This document shows positions 43,338-51,522 of a stretch of 64,000 nucleotides of DNA, piece after piece. The number at the start of each line of letters is the position of its first letter. Within the stretch, counting starts at the first letter, position 1. Source of the DNA: Chryseobacterium limigenitum. GTDB taxonomy: Bacteria > Bacteroidota > Bacteroidia > Flavobacteriales > Weeksellaceae. Location of the stretch: assembly GCF_900114875.1 (NCBI RefSeq), contig NZ_FPKW01000015.1, positions 37,813 to 101,812 on the forward strand. The letters run 5' to 3'. Position numbers and translations under genes: made by a program. The notes below the pieces were generated by a model. The model was not told the DNA's origin. It did not search any database and saw only the letters and a program-made list of their open reading frames with translations.

Positions 43338-44870
43338 ATGTACGACGTCATTATAATAGGAAGTGGAGCAGGAGGAGCAACAATAGCATATCGATTGGCA
43401 GACAGCGGAAAAAAAATTCTCGTGATTGAAAGGGGAGATTACGTTCCCGTAGAAAAAGAAAACTGGGATTCTGTAGAAGTTTTCCAGAAAAACAGATATA
43501 CAACAACAGATCTTTGGCTCGATAAACACGATAAACCGTTTCGCCCGGGAATGCATTATAACGTAGGTGGAAATACAAAATTTTATGGAGCTGCTTTGTT
43601 TCGTTTAAGAGAAGAAGATTTTAAAGAAATTCAGCATTATGGAGGGGTTTCGCCAGCTTGGCCTATTCAGTATGAGGACTTGAAGGGGTATTATCTTGAA
43701 GCAGAAAAACTTTTTCATGTTCATGGTAAAAGAGGATCAGACCCCACAGAACCCTATGATTCTGAGCCTTATCCAAATCCGCCAATACCGCATGAGCCGA
43801 GAATTCAGGAGGTTGTTGATGAATTAAATAATTATGGATGGCATCCGTTTGAATTACCGATTGGAGTTAATTTTAAACCTCATGAAACCGCAAATGCACC
43901 CTACACTTTAGACCGATTCGACGGTTTTCCCGATGCTGCAGAAAGAAAAGGTGATGCTCATCTTTGTTCGTTATCAAAGGCTTTGGAATATCCAAATGTA
44001 GAATTAATGGTGAATACAAAAGTGTTGCGATTAAACACCAATGAAGACGGAACCAAAATCACTGAAATTGTCGTAGAGCAGAACGGAGAAACAAAAACAT
44101 TGACTTCTGATTTGATTATTCTTTCCGCAGGCGCAATCAATTCCGCGGCACTTCTTTTGGAAAGTAAAAATGAAAAATTCCCCAATGGACTTGCCAATTC
44201 TTCAGATCAGGTGGGCAGAAATTATATGTTTCATCAAAATACGGCATTGGTAGCATTGTACGCAGAGCCTAATTATACAAAATTTGGTAAAACATTCGGA
44301 GTTAATGATTTTTACCATGCCAATAAAGACTATGAATTTCCGTTAGGGCATATTCAAATGTTAGGAAAATCAGACGAACATCAGATTAAAGCCGACAGTC
44401 CAGTCGCAGCGCCGGGTTTTACTTTTGAATTAATGGCAGAACATGCTGTGGATTTTTGGCTGACTTCAGAAGATTTGCCCGATCCTGAAAATAGAGTGAC
44501 GGTAGAAAACGGACAAATTAAAATCAGTTACAGTTCCAACAATCAAAAAGGGCATGAACTTCTGAAAGCTGAATTAATCAAAGCTTTGAAGGCTTCCGGT
44601 AAGTTTGAATCGTTTTTATTCAAAGGAATTTATTTCAGTAAAGGAATGGACATCGCTTCACCCGCCCATCAAAATGGAACGACAAAAATGGGACTAGAGC
44701 CAAAAACTTCAGTCGTAGACACCAATTGTAAAGCGCACGATCTTGATAATTTATATATCGTTGATGGCGGATTCTTCGTTTCAAGCGGTGCGGTAAATCC
44801 TGCGCTGACGATCATTGCAATGGCATTGAGAGTAGGAGATCACCTTAAAAGTAGTGTTCTGAAATCATGA
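43338..44870 (+). CDS. GMC-family FAD-dependent oxidoreductase
   Basis: The 510-residue flavoenzyme has the N-terminal dinucleotide-binding motif VIIIGSGAGGATIAYRL (about 4-20) followed by ERGD, GMC motif YNVGGNTKFYGAALFRLRE (about 74-92) and the C-terminal GMC block. That block contains SPAHQNGTTKMG, LYIVDGGFFVSSG and NPALTIIAMALRVGDHL. It should oxidise an alcohol, perhaps a sugar, steroid or polyol. No signal peptide is present. Its stop overlaps the next gene's start (ATGA), so the MFS carrier is translationally coupled and may transport its substrate or product. Confidence 0.9.
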   Translation: MYDVIIIGSGAGGATIAYRLADSGKKILVIERGDYVPVEKENWDSVEVFQKNRYTTTDLWLDKHDKPFRPGMHYNVGGNTKFYGAALFRLREEDFKEIQHYGGVSPAWPIQYEDLKGYYLEAEKLFHVHGKRGSDPTEPYDSEPYPNPPIPHEPRIQEVVDELNNYGWHPFELPIGVNFKPHETANAPYTLDRFDGFPDAAERKGDAHLCSLSKALEYPNVELMVNTKVLRLNTNEDGTKITEIVVEQNGETKTLTSDLIILSAGAINSAALLLESKNEKFPNGLANSSDQVGRNYMFHQNTALVALYAEPNYTKFGKTFGVNDFYHANKDYEFPLGHIQMLGKSDEHQIKADSPVAAPGFTFELMAEHAVDFWLTSEDLPDPENRVTVENGQIKISYSSNNQKGHELLKAELIKALKASGKFESFLFKGIYFSKGMDIASPAHQNGTTKMGLEPKTSVVDTNCKAHDLDNLYIVDGGFFVSSGAVNPALTIIAMALRVGDHLKSSVLKS

Positions 44871-46033
44871 ATTCCAGAATAGCCCAAATCGTTATCATCT
44901 TTTTATTAGCTTTCTTTACGGGAGTTAATTTTGTCGTGTTTCCGGCTTTAGGAACGGCATTTACGGATTCTTCGCTTTTTGGTCTGTCATCGTCACAGTT
45001 TGGAAATTTATTCATTCCGCAGGTGATTTGTATTATTATTTCGTGTTTGGGAGCGCCGTTTTTGGTGAATAAATTCGGTCCGAAAATCGTTTTGGTGGCA
45101 GGACTGTTATTAATGATTACTTCAACAGGAATTTTGTGGACGCTTCAGTTTTTTATGAATGATAAATCCCTATTATTTCCGATATTAATGATTTTGGTGG
45201 CGTTCACGGGCTTAGGCTTTGGATTATCCATTACAACTTTGAATCCTCTGGCAGCAAGTCTGTTTGAAAAACAAAAATCTTCCGCAATTTTAATATTGCA
45301 GTTTTTGGTTGGTCTAGGAACTTCAACCTCTCCAATGATGATGAATTTAATTGGAAATGTAAAAAACTGGATATACGTTCCGGCAAGCATTTTTATTTTA
45401 GTTTCAATAATTTTCGTTCTGTTTTTATTTTTAAAACTGGAAAAAGGAACATTTTTCGAACTTCCCAAACATTTTAAAATTCCTGCAAAACTGTGGATTT
45501 TCTTTATGGCGATCGTTTTGTACGGCTTTATTGAAGGAACTTTCGGAAGTTTTGGAGCAATAATTCTCAAAAATCAGGGATTAGACAATAATAAAGCGAG
45601 TTTGGGATTATCATTATTCTGGGGCGGAATTGCCTTAAACCGTTTACTTTTCGGAATTTTTTCAAAAAATAATGATCTGTCTTATGTATTTCTGTTCTCT
45701 CCTTTAATTGTCGCAGGATTACTTTTGATTCTACTAATATATCCAAATGTAAGTCTCATCGTATTAATGATGTTTATGATCGGATTTTTCATGGGAAGTA
45801 TATTTCCTGGATCTATCGGTTGGGGAACGGTAGAATTTCCGACGTTGTCCGTTTTAGTGTCCGGATTTTTAATGGCAGCCAACCAAATCGGAACCGGAAT
45901 TATCACCAATGTTTTAGGAAATTTTTCTAATCAAACCAATATTATTTTCCGGTTTTTAATTGTCTGTATGATTTTCATTTGCGCTTTACTTTTCTATTTA
46001 AAGAGAAATTCTAAAATAAAAGAGGCCTTTTAA
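44867..46033 (+). CDS. MFS transporter coupled to the GMC oxidoreductase
   Basis: The 388-residue protein has 12 hydrophobic helices. It opens with IAQIVIIFLLAFFTGVNFVV, shows MFS cytoplasmic-loop features after helix 2 (NKFGPKIVLV), and ends LLFYLKRNSKIKEAF. The helix 7 region FFMAIVLYGFIEGTFG is typical of sugar or organic-substrate MFS carriers, but the substrate cannot be named. The ATGA overlap with the GMC gene is the main clue to its role. Confidence 0.85.
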   Translation: MNSRIAQIVIIFLLAFFTGVNFVVFPALGTAFTDSSLFGLSSSQFGNLFIPQVICIIISCLGAPFLVNKFGPKIVLVAGLLLMITSTGILWTLQFFMNDKSLLFPILMILVAFTGLGFGLSITTLNPLAASLFEKQKSSAILILQFLVGLGTSTSPMMMNLIGNVKNWIYVPASIFILVSIIFVLFLFLKLEKGTFFELPKHFKIPAKLWIFFMAIVLYGFIEGTFGSFGAIILKNQGLDNNKASLGLSLFWGGIALNRLLFGIFSKNNDLSYVFLFSPLIVAGLLLILLIYPNVSLIVLMMFMIGFFMGSIFPGSIGWGTVEFPTLSVLVSGFLMAANQIGTGIITNVLGNFSNQTNIIFRFLIVCMIFICALLFYLKRNSKIKEAF

Positions 46034-46053
46034 AATAGCAAAAGAGAATCAGC

Positions 46054-46191
46054 TCAAATTTGCTTCTTCAATGAAACCATTGTACCCGGAGAGATGAAAA
46101 CCTCGACATCTGTAATTCCGGAGAATCCGAATAATGGTCTTACATAATGCTCTATATTTTCGATCAATCCGTACAATTGCTTATGACTCAT
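46054..46191 (-). pseudogene. Remnant of an azoreductase-like flavodoxin-fold gene
   Basis: A 45-codon minus-strand frame encodes MSHKQLYGLIENIEHYVRPL and then FGFSGITDVEVFISPG, which resembles the C-terminal region of FMN-dependent NADH-azoreductases (a helix followed by LGF-x-GI-x-DV). The rest of such a protein (about 150 residues) is missing. The open frame extends a little upstream of the ATG but ends within a dispersed repeat at about 46195-46270. It is best read as a gene fragment left by a repeat-associated deletion. A real small protein is less likely. Confidence 0.5.
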
Positions 46192-46194
46192 TTT

Positions 46195-46330
46195 TTCGGA
46201 GCTATTTCCCGCTTTCCGTTACAATCTTTTTTTTCAAAAAAGGATTTTCTCTCCAATCGGGGCTAGGGTAGTTGCCGTCTTTTCAATTATTCCCGTCATT
46301 TCGAGGAGCGAAGCAACGAAGCAATCTCAT
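46195..46330. repeat. Cluster of intergenic repeats next to the gene remnant
   Basis: The first part (46195-46270) includes a hairpin AATCTTTTTT/AAAAAAGGATT and ends CGGGGCTAGG. The second (46295-46328) reads GTCATTTCGAGGAGCGAAGC and continues CGAAGCAATCTC, related to the REP-like arm at 28143-28171. Together with the AT-rich remainder they fill the 434-bp gap before the pirin gene, with no intact gene. Confidence 0.6.
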
Positions 46331-46467
46331 TAAAAATTGATATTTTCAATATTAATAAAAGCTCTTTGCGTTTAAAACAGCCGTCCAAAAGTCTCTTACC
46401 TTTCTTACCTTACATCAACATTTTTCCAACCAACAACCCATAAATTTGTATCATAAATAATCACAAT

Positions 46468-47196
46468 ATGAAAACAGTATATCATAAAGCAGATACAAGA
46501 GGTCACGCCAATCACGGTTGGTTAAATTCTTACCACACCTTCAGTTTTGCGAACTATCAAAATAGAGAAAGAAGTAACTTTGGCGTTTTAAGAGTATTGA
46601 ATGACGACACCGTTTCTCAGGGAATGGGTTTCGGAACACATCCTCATAAAAATATGGAAATCATTTCAATCCCTTTGGAAGGCGATTTGGAACATAAAGA
46701 TTCTATGGGAACGACTGCAGTGATCAAAAAAGGAGAAATTCAGGTGATGAGCGCAGGAACTGGCGTAATGCACAGCGAATACAACAAAAATAAAGATGAA
46801 GCGGTAAAATTCTTACAGATCTGGGTTTTCCCCAAAGAAGAAAATGTTGAACCAAGATATGATCAAAAAAGCATCAAAGAAGGCGAAAAAATCAACGGGT
46901 TTCAACAGATCTTATCACCAGACAAAAACGACGACGGTGTTTGGATTCATCAGGATGCTTGGTTTAATTTAGCCAATTTTACCAAAGGAAACGGCAAAAA
47001 TTATACGCTTAACAAAAAAGGAAACGGCGTTTATGCTTTTGTATTAAAAGGAAGCGCAAAAGTGGGTGACAGAATTTTAAATGAAAGAGACGGATTAGGA
47101 ATCTGGGATACTCAAAGCTTTAATATCGAAGCAATCGAAGACACAGAAATCCTTTTAATGGAAGTCCCAATGGAATTACCTTCTTATCTTAAATAA
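46468..47196 (+). CDS. Pirin-family protein
   Basis: This 242-residue bicupin has the pirin N-terminal signature WLNSYHTFSFANY (about 19-31) and metal ligands in THPHKNMEIISIPLEG (about 57-72) and MHSEYN (about 100-105). YhhW-type pirins bind Fe and some oxidise quercetin. The physiological role in this organism is unknown. TAAATTTG at 46441-46448 lies 19 bp before the ATG as a likely -7 element. The NAD(P)H:FMN reductase gene follows after 37 bp, so the two may respond together to redox stress. Confidence 0.92.
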   Translation: MKTVYHKADTRGHANHGWLNSYHTFSFANYQNRERSNFGVLRVLNDDTVSQGMGFGTHPHKNMEIISIPLEGDLEHKDSMGTTAVIKKGEIQVMSAGTGVMHSEYNKNKDEAVKFLQIWVFPKEENVEPRYDQKSIKEGEKINGFQQILSPDKNDDGVWIHQDAWFNLANFTKGNGKNYTLNKKGNGVYAFVLKGSAKVGDRILNERDGLGIWDTQSFNIEAIEDTEILLMEVPMELPSYLK

Positions 47197-47233
47197 TAAC
47201 TAAATTTGCAAACTTTAAACAGATAAAAATATA

Positions 47234-47785
47234 ATGAAAATTTTAGCAGTAGCAGGAAGTAATTCTGACACATCAATCAATAGACAATTGGTAACTTACG
47301 CAACAACATTATTCGAAAACGCTGAAGTGGAAATCGTTGACATGAACGATTTTGAAATGCCAATTTACAAACATCAAAGAGAAGTAGAAAGCGGAATTCC
47401 GCAGCAGGCAGAAGACTTTGCATCAAAAATTGACAGCGCAGATGTTCTTTTGGTTGCACTTTCTGAGCATAACGGAACGTATTCCTCAGCATTCAAAAAT
47501 GTGTTCGACTGGACTTCAAGAATAAAGCCCAGAGCAGTATGGAATGAAGTTCCGATGTTGTTGATGGCGACAGCTCCGGGAGCTAGAGGTGGTTTAGGAG
47601 TTTTAGAAGCTGCAGCAAAACGTTTCCCTCTTCATGGAGGAAATATCGTTGATACCTTTACGCTTCCTTTCTTTAATGATAATTTTGACAAAGCGGCTCA
47701 AAAAATTTCCAATGAAGAGAAAGACAGCGAATTAAGAGAAAAAATTCAGAAGATTTCGGCTATTGAAACGATCCTTGAAAAATAG
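47234..47785 (+). CDS. NAD(P)H-dependent FMN reductase-type flavoprotein
   Basis: The 183-residue protein has a flavodoxin-like fold: AVAGSNSDTSINRQLVTYAT (the phosphate-binding loop is GSNSDTSINRQ, about 8-18), then PIYKHQREVESGIPQQ. The active-site segment SEHNGTYSSAFKNVFDWTSR (about 79-98) is typical of NADPH-dependent FMN reductases and quinone reductases (SxYN-like). It should reduce FMN or quinones with NAD(P)H. It follows the pirin gene in the same direction. Confidence 0.9.
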   Translation: MKILAVAGSNSDTSINRQLVTYATTLFENAEVEIVDMNDFEMPIYKHQREVESGIPQQAEDFASKIDSADVLLVALSEHNGTYSSAFKNVFDWTSRIKPRAVWNEVPMLLMATAPGARGGLGVLEAAAKRFPLHGGNIVDTFTLPFFNDNFDKAAQKISNEEKDSELREKIQKISAIETILEK

Positions 47786-47786
47786 G

Positions 47787-47817
47787 TTTGAATATTAATT
47801 TAAAATTAATATCTTTG
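47787..47817 (+). promoter_or_regulatory. Strong promoter of the purine leader
   Basis: TTTG (47787-47790), exactly 19 bp of spacer, TATCTTTG (47810-47817): one of the best consensus matches in the window. Transcription should start a few bases later and run into the leader ORF and terminator upstream of purM. Confidence 0.75.
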
Positions 47818-47831
47818 CAAAAAGAAAAAAG

Positions 47832-47906
47832 ATGAAAATTCAGTCCACTTTCAAAGAATGTTTCTCCATAAAAGGGAAAACTGTGGGCACTGAAATTCTG
47901 AGATAA
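47832..47906 (+). CDS. 24-codon leader ORF upstream of purM
   Basis: An ATG-initiated frame encodes MKIQSTFKECFSIKGKTVGT plus EILR and a TAA. It is preceded by AAAAAGAAAAAAG, an A-rich context of the kind Bacteroidota use for translation initiation, and lies between a consensus promoter and an intrinsic terminator. No run of one amino acid is present, so simple amino-acid-tRNA attenuation is not indicated. The same RNA can fold into a stem pairing TTCAGT-CCAC with GTGG-GC-ACTGAA around an inner hairpin (GTTTCTCC / GGGAAAAC). The RNA fold may matter more than the peptide. Confidence 0.45.
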   Translation: MKIQSTFKECFSIKGKTVGTEILR

Positions 47907-47913
47907 AATAACG

Positions 47914-47950
47914 GCCGATAATCTACCAAGATTGTCGGCTTTTTTATTTT
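47914..47950 (+). terminator. Intrinsic terminator in the purM leader
   Basis: An 11-bp stem GCCGATAATCT / AGATTGTCGGC (one G-T pair, loop ACCA) is followed directly by TTTTTTATTTT. It lies after the leader ORF and 113 bp before purM, so it can gate transcription into the purine genes or end a small RNA. Confidence 0.85.
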
Positions 47951-47979
47951 CTAAAATTGATATAAAAAGACAATATAAT

Positions 47980-48050
47980 GTACCAATTTATCAATGTGCC
48001 AACTTAATTGAAAGCATTGTTACATTGTTAAACTGATACATTGCTAGATT
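47980..48050. repeat. Intergenic repeat copy A, before purM
   Basis: A roughly 70-bp sequence built of short words (CATTGTTACATTG, TAAACTGATACATTG) that recurs at 49055-49125 with a few changes. It ends 12 bp before the purM ATG. Confidence 0.75.
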
Positions 48051-48062
48051 ATTTTAAATATT

Positions 48063-49055
48063 ATGAGCAACACGTACAAATCAGCAGGAGTAGACAAAGA
48101 AGAAGGATACAAAACCGTTGACAAGATCAAAAAAGCGGTTGGGGAAACTCACAATTCCAATGTATTGAATCATTTGGGAAGTTTTGGGGCTTTCTATGAA
48201 ATCGGAGGATACAAAAATCCTGTTTTGGTTTCAGGAACTGATGGAGTGGGAACGAAGCTGAAAGTAGCTTTAGATTCTAAAAAATACGATTCTATCGGAG
48301 TAGATTGTTTTGCAATGTGTGCGAATGACATCCTTTGTCACGGTGCAAAACCATTGTTCTTTTTAGATTATTTGGCTTGCGGAAAGTTAGATTCCGAAAT
48401 CGCTGCTGAGATCGTTTTAGGAATGGTAGCAGCTTGTAAAGATAACAACTGTGCATTGATTGGTGGTGAAACTGCTGAAATGCCGGGAATGTACAAGCCT
48501 GGAGATTATGATGTTGCAGGATTCTGTGTAGGAATTGTTGAAAAAGATCAGATTATCGACGGTTCTAAGATCAAACCGGGTAACAAAATTATTGCGCTAC
48601 CAAGTTCAGGATTCCACTCAAACGGATTCTCTTTGGTAAGAAAAGTATTCCCGAATTTTGAAGAAGAATTCGAAGGAAAACCTTTATATGAGACGCTTTT
48701 AGTTCCAACTAGATTATATTACAAAGATATTCACAAAGTAATTGAAGAAGTACAGGTTGCAGGTATCGCTCACATTACGGGTGGTGGATTGTACGAAAAC
48801 ATTCCAAGAATTATCGGTGACGGATTGTGTGCTTCAATCGATGCTTCAAAAATCAAAATTCCTAGTATTATGTTGGAATTAGAAAAAAGAGGTGGCGTAG
48901 CTCGTGAAGAGATGTTCGGAACATTCAACATGGGTGTCGGAATGATCGTTGTAGTTGATGCAGAACACGCAGAAAAAGTATTACACCTTCTGGACGATGC
49001 TTACGAGATCGGAGAAATTACAGAAGGAGGCGAAAAGATCAAATTATCAATATAA
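48063..49055 (+). CDS. purM: Phosphoribosylformylglycinamidine cyclo-ligase
   Basis: PurM catalyses the ATP-dependent closure of FGAM to AIR, the fifth step of purine synthesis. The 330-residue enzyme shows the glycine-rich signature VSGTDGVGTKLKVA (about 57-70), DCFAMCANDILCHGAKPLFF, the GGETAEMPGMY motif (about 138-148), HSNGFSLVRKV and GGGLYENIPRI. Length and order are standard. It starts a block of same-strand purine genes and sits behind the leader/terminator described above. Confidence 0.96.
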   Translation: MSNTYKSAGVDKEEGYKTVDKIKKAVGETHNSNVLNHLGSFGAFYEIGGYKNPVLVSGTDGVGTKLKVALDSKKYDSIGVDCFAMCANDILCHGAKPLFFLDYLACGKLDSEIAAEIVLGMVAACKDNNCALIGGETAEMPGMYKPGDYDVAGFCVGIVEKDQIIDGSKIKPGNKIIALPSSGFHSNGFSLVRKVFPNFEEEFEGKPLYETLLVPTRLYYKDIHKVIEEVQVAGIAHITGGGLYENIPRIIGDGLCASIDASKIKIPSIMLELEKRGGVAREEMFGTFNMGVGMIVVVDAEHAEKVLHLLDDAYEIGEITEGGEKIKLSI

Positions 49056-49125
49056 CAATTTATCGATGTACCAGTGTACCAATTGAATTCATTGTTACAT
49101 TGCTAAACTGATACATTGTTACATT
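49055..49125. repeat. Intergenic repeat copy B, before purN
   Basis: The second copy of the repeat at 47980-48050. Both share CATTGTTACATTG-N-TAAACTGATACATTG-N-TA. It fills nearly the whole purM-purN gap and ends 6 bp before the purN ATG. Confidence 0.75.
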
Positions 49126-49131
49126 AATTTT

Positions 49132-49695
49132 ATGAAAAACATAGTTATACTTGTTTCTGGTTCAGGTTCCAATCTTCAGAGAATTATCGATACCATTGAT
49201 AATGGAGAAATCCAGAATGCAAAAGTATCTTTGGTTGTTGCCGACAGAGAATGTTACGGATTGGAAAGAGCCCAAAATCACAATATAGAACACGTTCTGA
49301 TTCCGAGAGGAAAAAACTTCAGCAGCGAATTGAGTAAAATCATTCCTGAAAATACAGATTTAATTGTATTGGCAGGATTTTTATCAATCCTAAAACCTGA
49401 ATTTTGTGAAAACTGGAGCGGAAAAATAATCAACATCCATCCGGCTTTACTTCCAAAATACGGAGGAAAAGGAATGTGGGGACATCATGTTCACCATGCG
49501 GTTATTGAAGCTAAAGAAAAAGAAAGTGGAGCAACCGTACATTTTGTGACTCCGGGAATCGATGAAGGAGAAGCAATTCTACAAAAATCATTCGCTGTAA
49601 CAGAAGATGATACTCCCGAAACGGTAGCAGAAAAAGTTCATTTAGTTGAATATGAAATTTTCCCAATTGCGATCAATAAAGTATTAGGAAACTAA
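49132..49695 (+). CDS. purN: Phosphoribosylglycinamide formyltransferase
   Basis: PurN formylates GAR with 10-formyl-THF (third step of purine synthesis). The 187-residue enzyme opens with VILVSGSGSNLQRIID (5-20, phosphate-binding) and has the catalytic trio N101, H103 (NIHPALLPKYGGKGMWG) and D144 (TPGIDEGEAI), the same arrangement as E. coli N106, H108 and D144. It follows purM with a repeat-filled gap of 76 bp. Confidence 0.96.
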   Translation: MKNIVILVSGSGSNLQRIIDTIDNGEIQNAKVSLVVADRECYGLERAQNHNIEHVLIPRGKNFSSELSKIIPENTDLIVLAGFLSILKPEFCENWSGKIINIHPALLPKYGGKGMWGHHVHHAVIEAKEKESGATVHFVTPGIDEGEAILQKSFAVTEDDTPETVAEKVHLVEYEIFPIAINKVLGN

Positions 49696-49741
49696 TTTTA
49701 GCGCTCTTTGCGTTAAAAAACTAATATTTAGTATTAGAGCT

Positions 49742-49769
49742 GTCATGCTGAGCGAGTCGAAGCATCTCT
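49742..49769. repeat. Single arm of the REP-like element
   Basis: GTCATGCTGAGCGAGTCGAA and the following GCATCTCT match the 29-bp arm at 28143-28171 with one base deleted. No inverted partner was found nearby. Confidence 0.8.
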
Positions 49770-49841
49770 TTAATCAAATTAAAAAAACACATTTAGATTT
49801 TAAATATTTCGAAAAAAAGCAAAAAATCTAAGTAAAATAAA

Positions 49842-49890
49842 GTAAAATCGGAGGTGAAAGACCCGATTTACAGTTTGAAATAGCTGTGAA
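49842..49890 (+). promoter_or_regulatory. Tandem hairpins in the purH leader
   Basis: GTAAAATCGG pairs with CCGATTTAC (one bulged A; 49842-49871) over a loop AGGTGAAAGAC. It is followed by a smaller ACAG/CTGT stem (about 49870-49888). There is no T-run. The structure lies 22 bp before the purH ATG and could influence translation or mRNA stability. Confidence 0.35.
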
Positions 49891-49911
49891 AAGTAAAAAA
49901 TTGAAAGTAAA

Positions 49912-51429
49912 ATGAGTAAAAAGAGAGTTTTAATCAGTGTTTCTGACAAAGGCGGATTGATAGAATTTGCACAGTTTTTGGAAGCCCAGAATTACGAATT
50001 GATTTCTACAGGAGGGACATTCAAACATTTGAAAGATGCTGGTTTAAATCCAATTCAGATTGATGAGGTTACTAATTTCCCTGAAATGTTGGACGGTAGA
50101 GTAAAAACTTTACACCCGAAAGTTCATGGAGGTTTGTTGGCTGTTCGTTCAAGTGAAGAGCACATGAAGACGGTTAAAGAACATGGAATTGATTTGATCG
50201 ACATGGTTATCGTCAACCTATATCCTTTCTTTGAAAATGTTAACAAAGACATTTCATTACACGAAAAGGTAGAGTTTATCGATATCGGAGGTCCGTCAAT
50301 GCTTCGTTCGGCAGCTAAGAATTTTGATTCTGTAACGGTTATTACTGATGTTGAAGATTACGCAGCAGTAAAAATTGAAATGGAACAAAACGGTGATACT
50401 TACATCGAAACACGTAAAAAGTTAGCAGGTAAAGTATTCAATCTTACTTCGGCTTATGATGCTGCTATTTCAAGAATGCTTTTAGATGAAGATTATCCAA
50501 CTTATTTAAACGCATCTTACAAAAAAGTTTCTGACCTGAGATATGGTGAAAACCCACATCAGACGGCTGCTTACTATGTTTCTACTTTCGAGAACGGAGC
50601 AATGAAAGATTTCGAACAATTGGGAGGTAAAGAATTGTCTTTCAACAATCTTCGTGATATGGATCTTTGCTGGAAAGTGGTAAACGAATTCAAAGAAGAA
50701 ATGGCTTGTTGTGCAGTGAAGCATTCTACACCTTGTGGAGTTGCGATCGGAACTTCAGCATTGGAAACGTACCAAAAAACTTTTGAGTGTGATCCTATTT
50801 CTATCTTTGGCGGAATTGTTGCTACCAACTACAAGGTTGACGCTGCAACAGCTGAAGAATTAAACAAAACTTTCTTGGAAATCGTTATGGCTCCTGATTT
50901 TGATGAGGATGCTTTGGAAATTTTAAGAAAAAAGAAAAATTTAAGAATCATTAAAATAATTAATGCGGTCTCTGACCGTCAGACTTGGGTGAAGGTTGAT
51001 GGCGGAATATTAGTTCAGGACAACGACAGTATCTTCTCTGATGATATTAAAGTGGTTACTGAAACTCAGCCGACAGAAGAGCAGAAGAAAGCTTTGCTTT
51101 TCTCTCAGAGAGTAGTGAAATACGTTAAATCAAACGCAATTGTTGTTTCAAACGGAATCCAGGCTTTCGGAATCGGTGGCGGACAGGTTAACAGAATCTG
51201 GGCGACTCAGCAGGCTATTGAAAGAGCAAAAGGAAAATTCACAGGAGATCTAGTTTTAGCTTCTGATGCATTTTTCCCTTTCCGTGACGTAGTTGATTTC
51301 TGCGCTCAGGAAGGTATCACAGCTATTATTCAGCCGGGAGGAAGTGTAAAAGACCAAGACAGCATCGAGGCAGCGAATGAGCATGGCATTCCGATGATGT
51401 TTACTGGTGTTAGACATTTTTTCCATTAA
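49912..51429 (+). CDS. purH: Bifunctional AICAR formyltransferase/IMP cyclohydrolase
   Basis: PurH performs the last two steps to IMP. The 505-residue protein has the N-terminal MGS-like IMP cyclohydrolase domain (about 1-150: [37 protein letters not shown]). The AICAR formyltransferase domain (about 200-505) shows [29 protein letters not shown] with the catalytic K-H pair, SDAFFPFRD and [10 protein letters not shown]. Length is normal. Confidence 0.96.
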   Translation: MSKKRVLISVSDKGGLIEFAQFLEAQNYELISTGGTFKHLKDAGLNPIQIDEVTNFPEMLDGRVKTLHPKVHGGLLAVRSSEEHMKTVKEHGIDLIDMVIVNLYPFFENVNKDISLHEKVEFIDIGGPSMLRSAAKNFDSVTVITDVEDYAAVKIEMEQNGDTYIETRKKLAGKVFNLTSAYDAAISRMLLDEDYPTYLNASYKKVSDLRYGENPHQTAAYYVSTFENGAMKDFEQLGGKELSFNNLRDMDLCWKVVNEFKEEMACCAVKHSTPCGVAIGTSALETYQKTFECDPISIFGGIVATNYKVDAATAEELNKTFLEIVMAPDFDEDALEILRKKKNLRIIKIINAVSDRQTWVKVDGGILVQDNDSIFSDDIKVVTETQPTEEQKKALLFSQRVVKYVKSNAIVVSNGIQAFGIGGGQVNRIWATQQAIERAKGKFTGDLVLASDAFFPFRDVVDFCAQEGITAIIQPGGSVKDQDSIEAANEHGIPMMFTGVRHFFH

Positions 51430-51459
51430 TTAAAATAGAATTAAAATTATATTTTGAGA

Positions 51460-51491
51460 TTGTTTTTTTAACATTCAAAATTATATATTTG
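51460..51491 (+). promoter_or_regulatory. Candidate promoter of purD
   Basis: TTG (51460-51462), 21-bp spacer, TATATTTG (51484-51491), 31 bp before the purD ATG. The -33 part is weak. Confidence 0.4.
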
Positions 51492-51522
51492 TAATATTAT
51501 AGACTAGTTAATTAAATAAAGT

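Noticed and set aside
47787..47950. Known purine, THF or ZTP riboswitch in the purM leader
   Set aside because: None of the conserved core sequences of those classes as I know them are present. The region is reported only as a structured leader of unknown type.
47980..49125. CRISPR array
   Set aside because: There are only two copies, over 1 kb apart and flanking a gene, without regular spacers. They are intergenic repeats.
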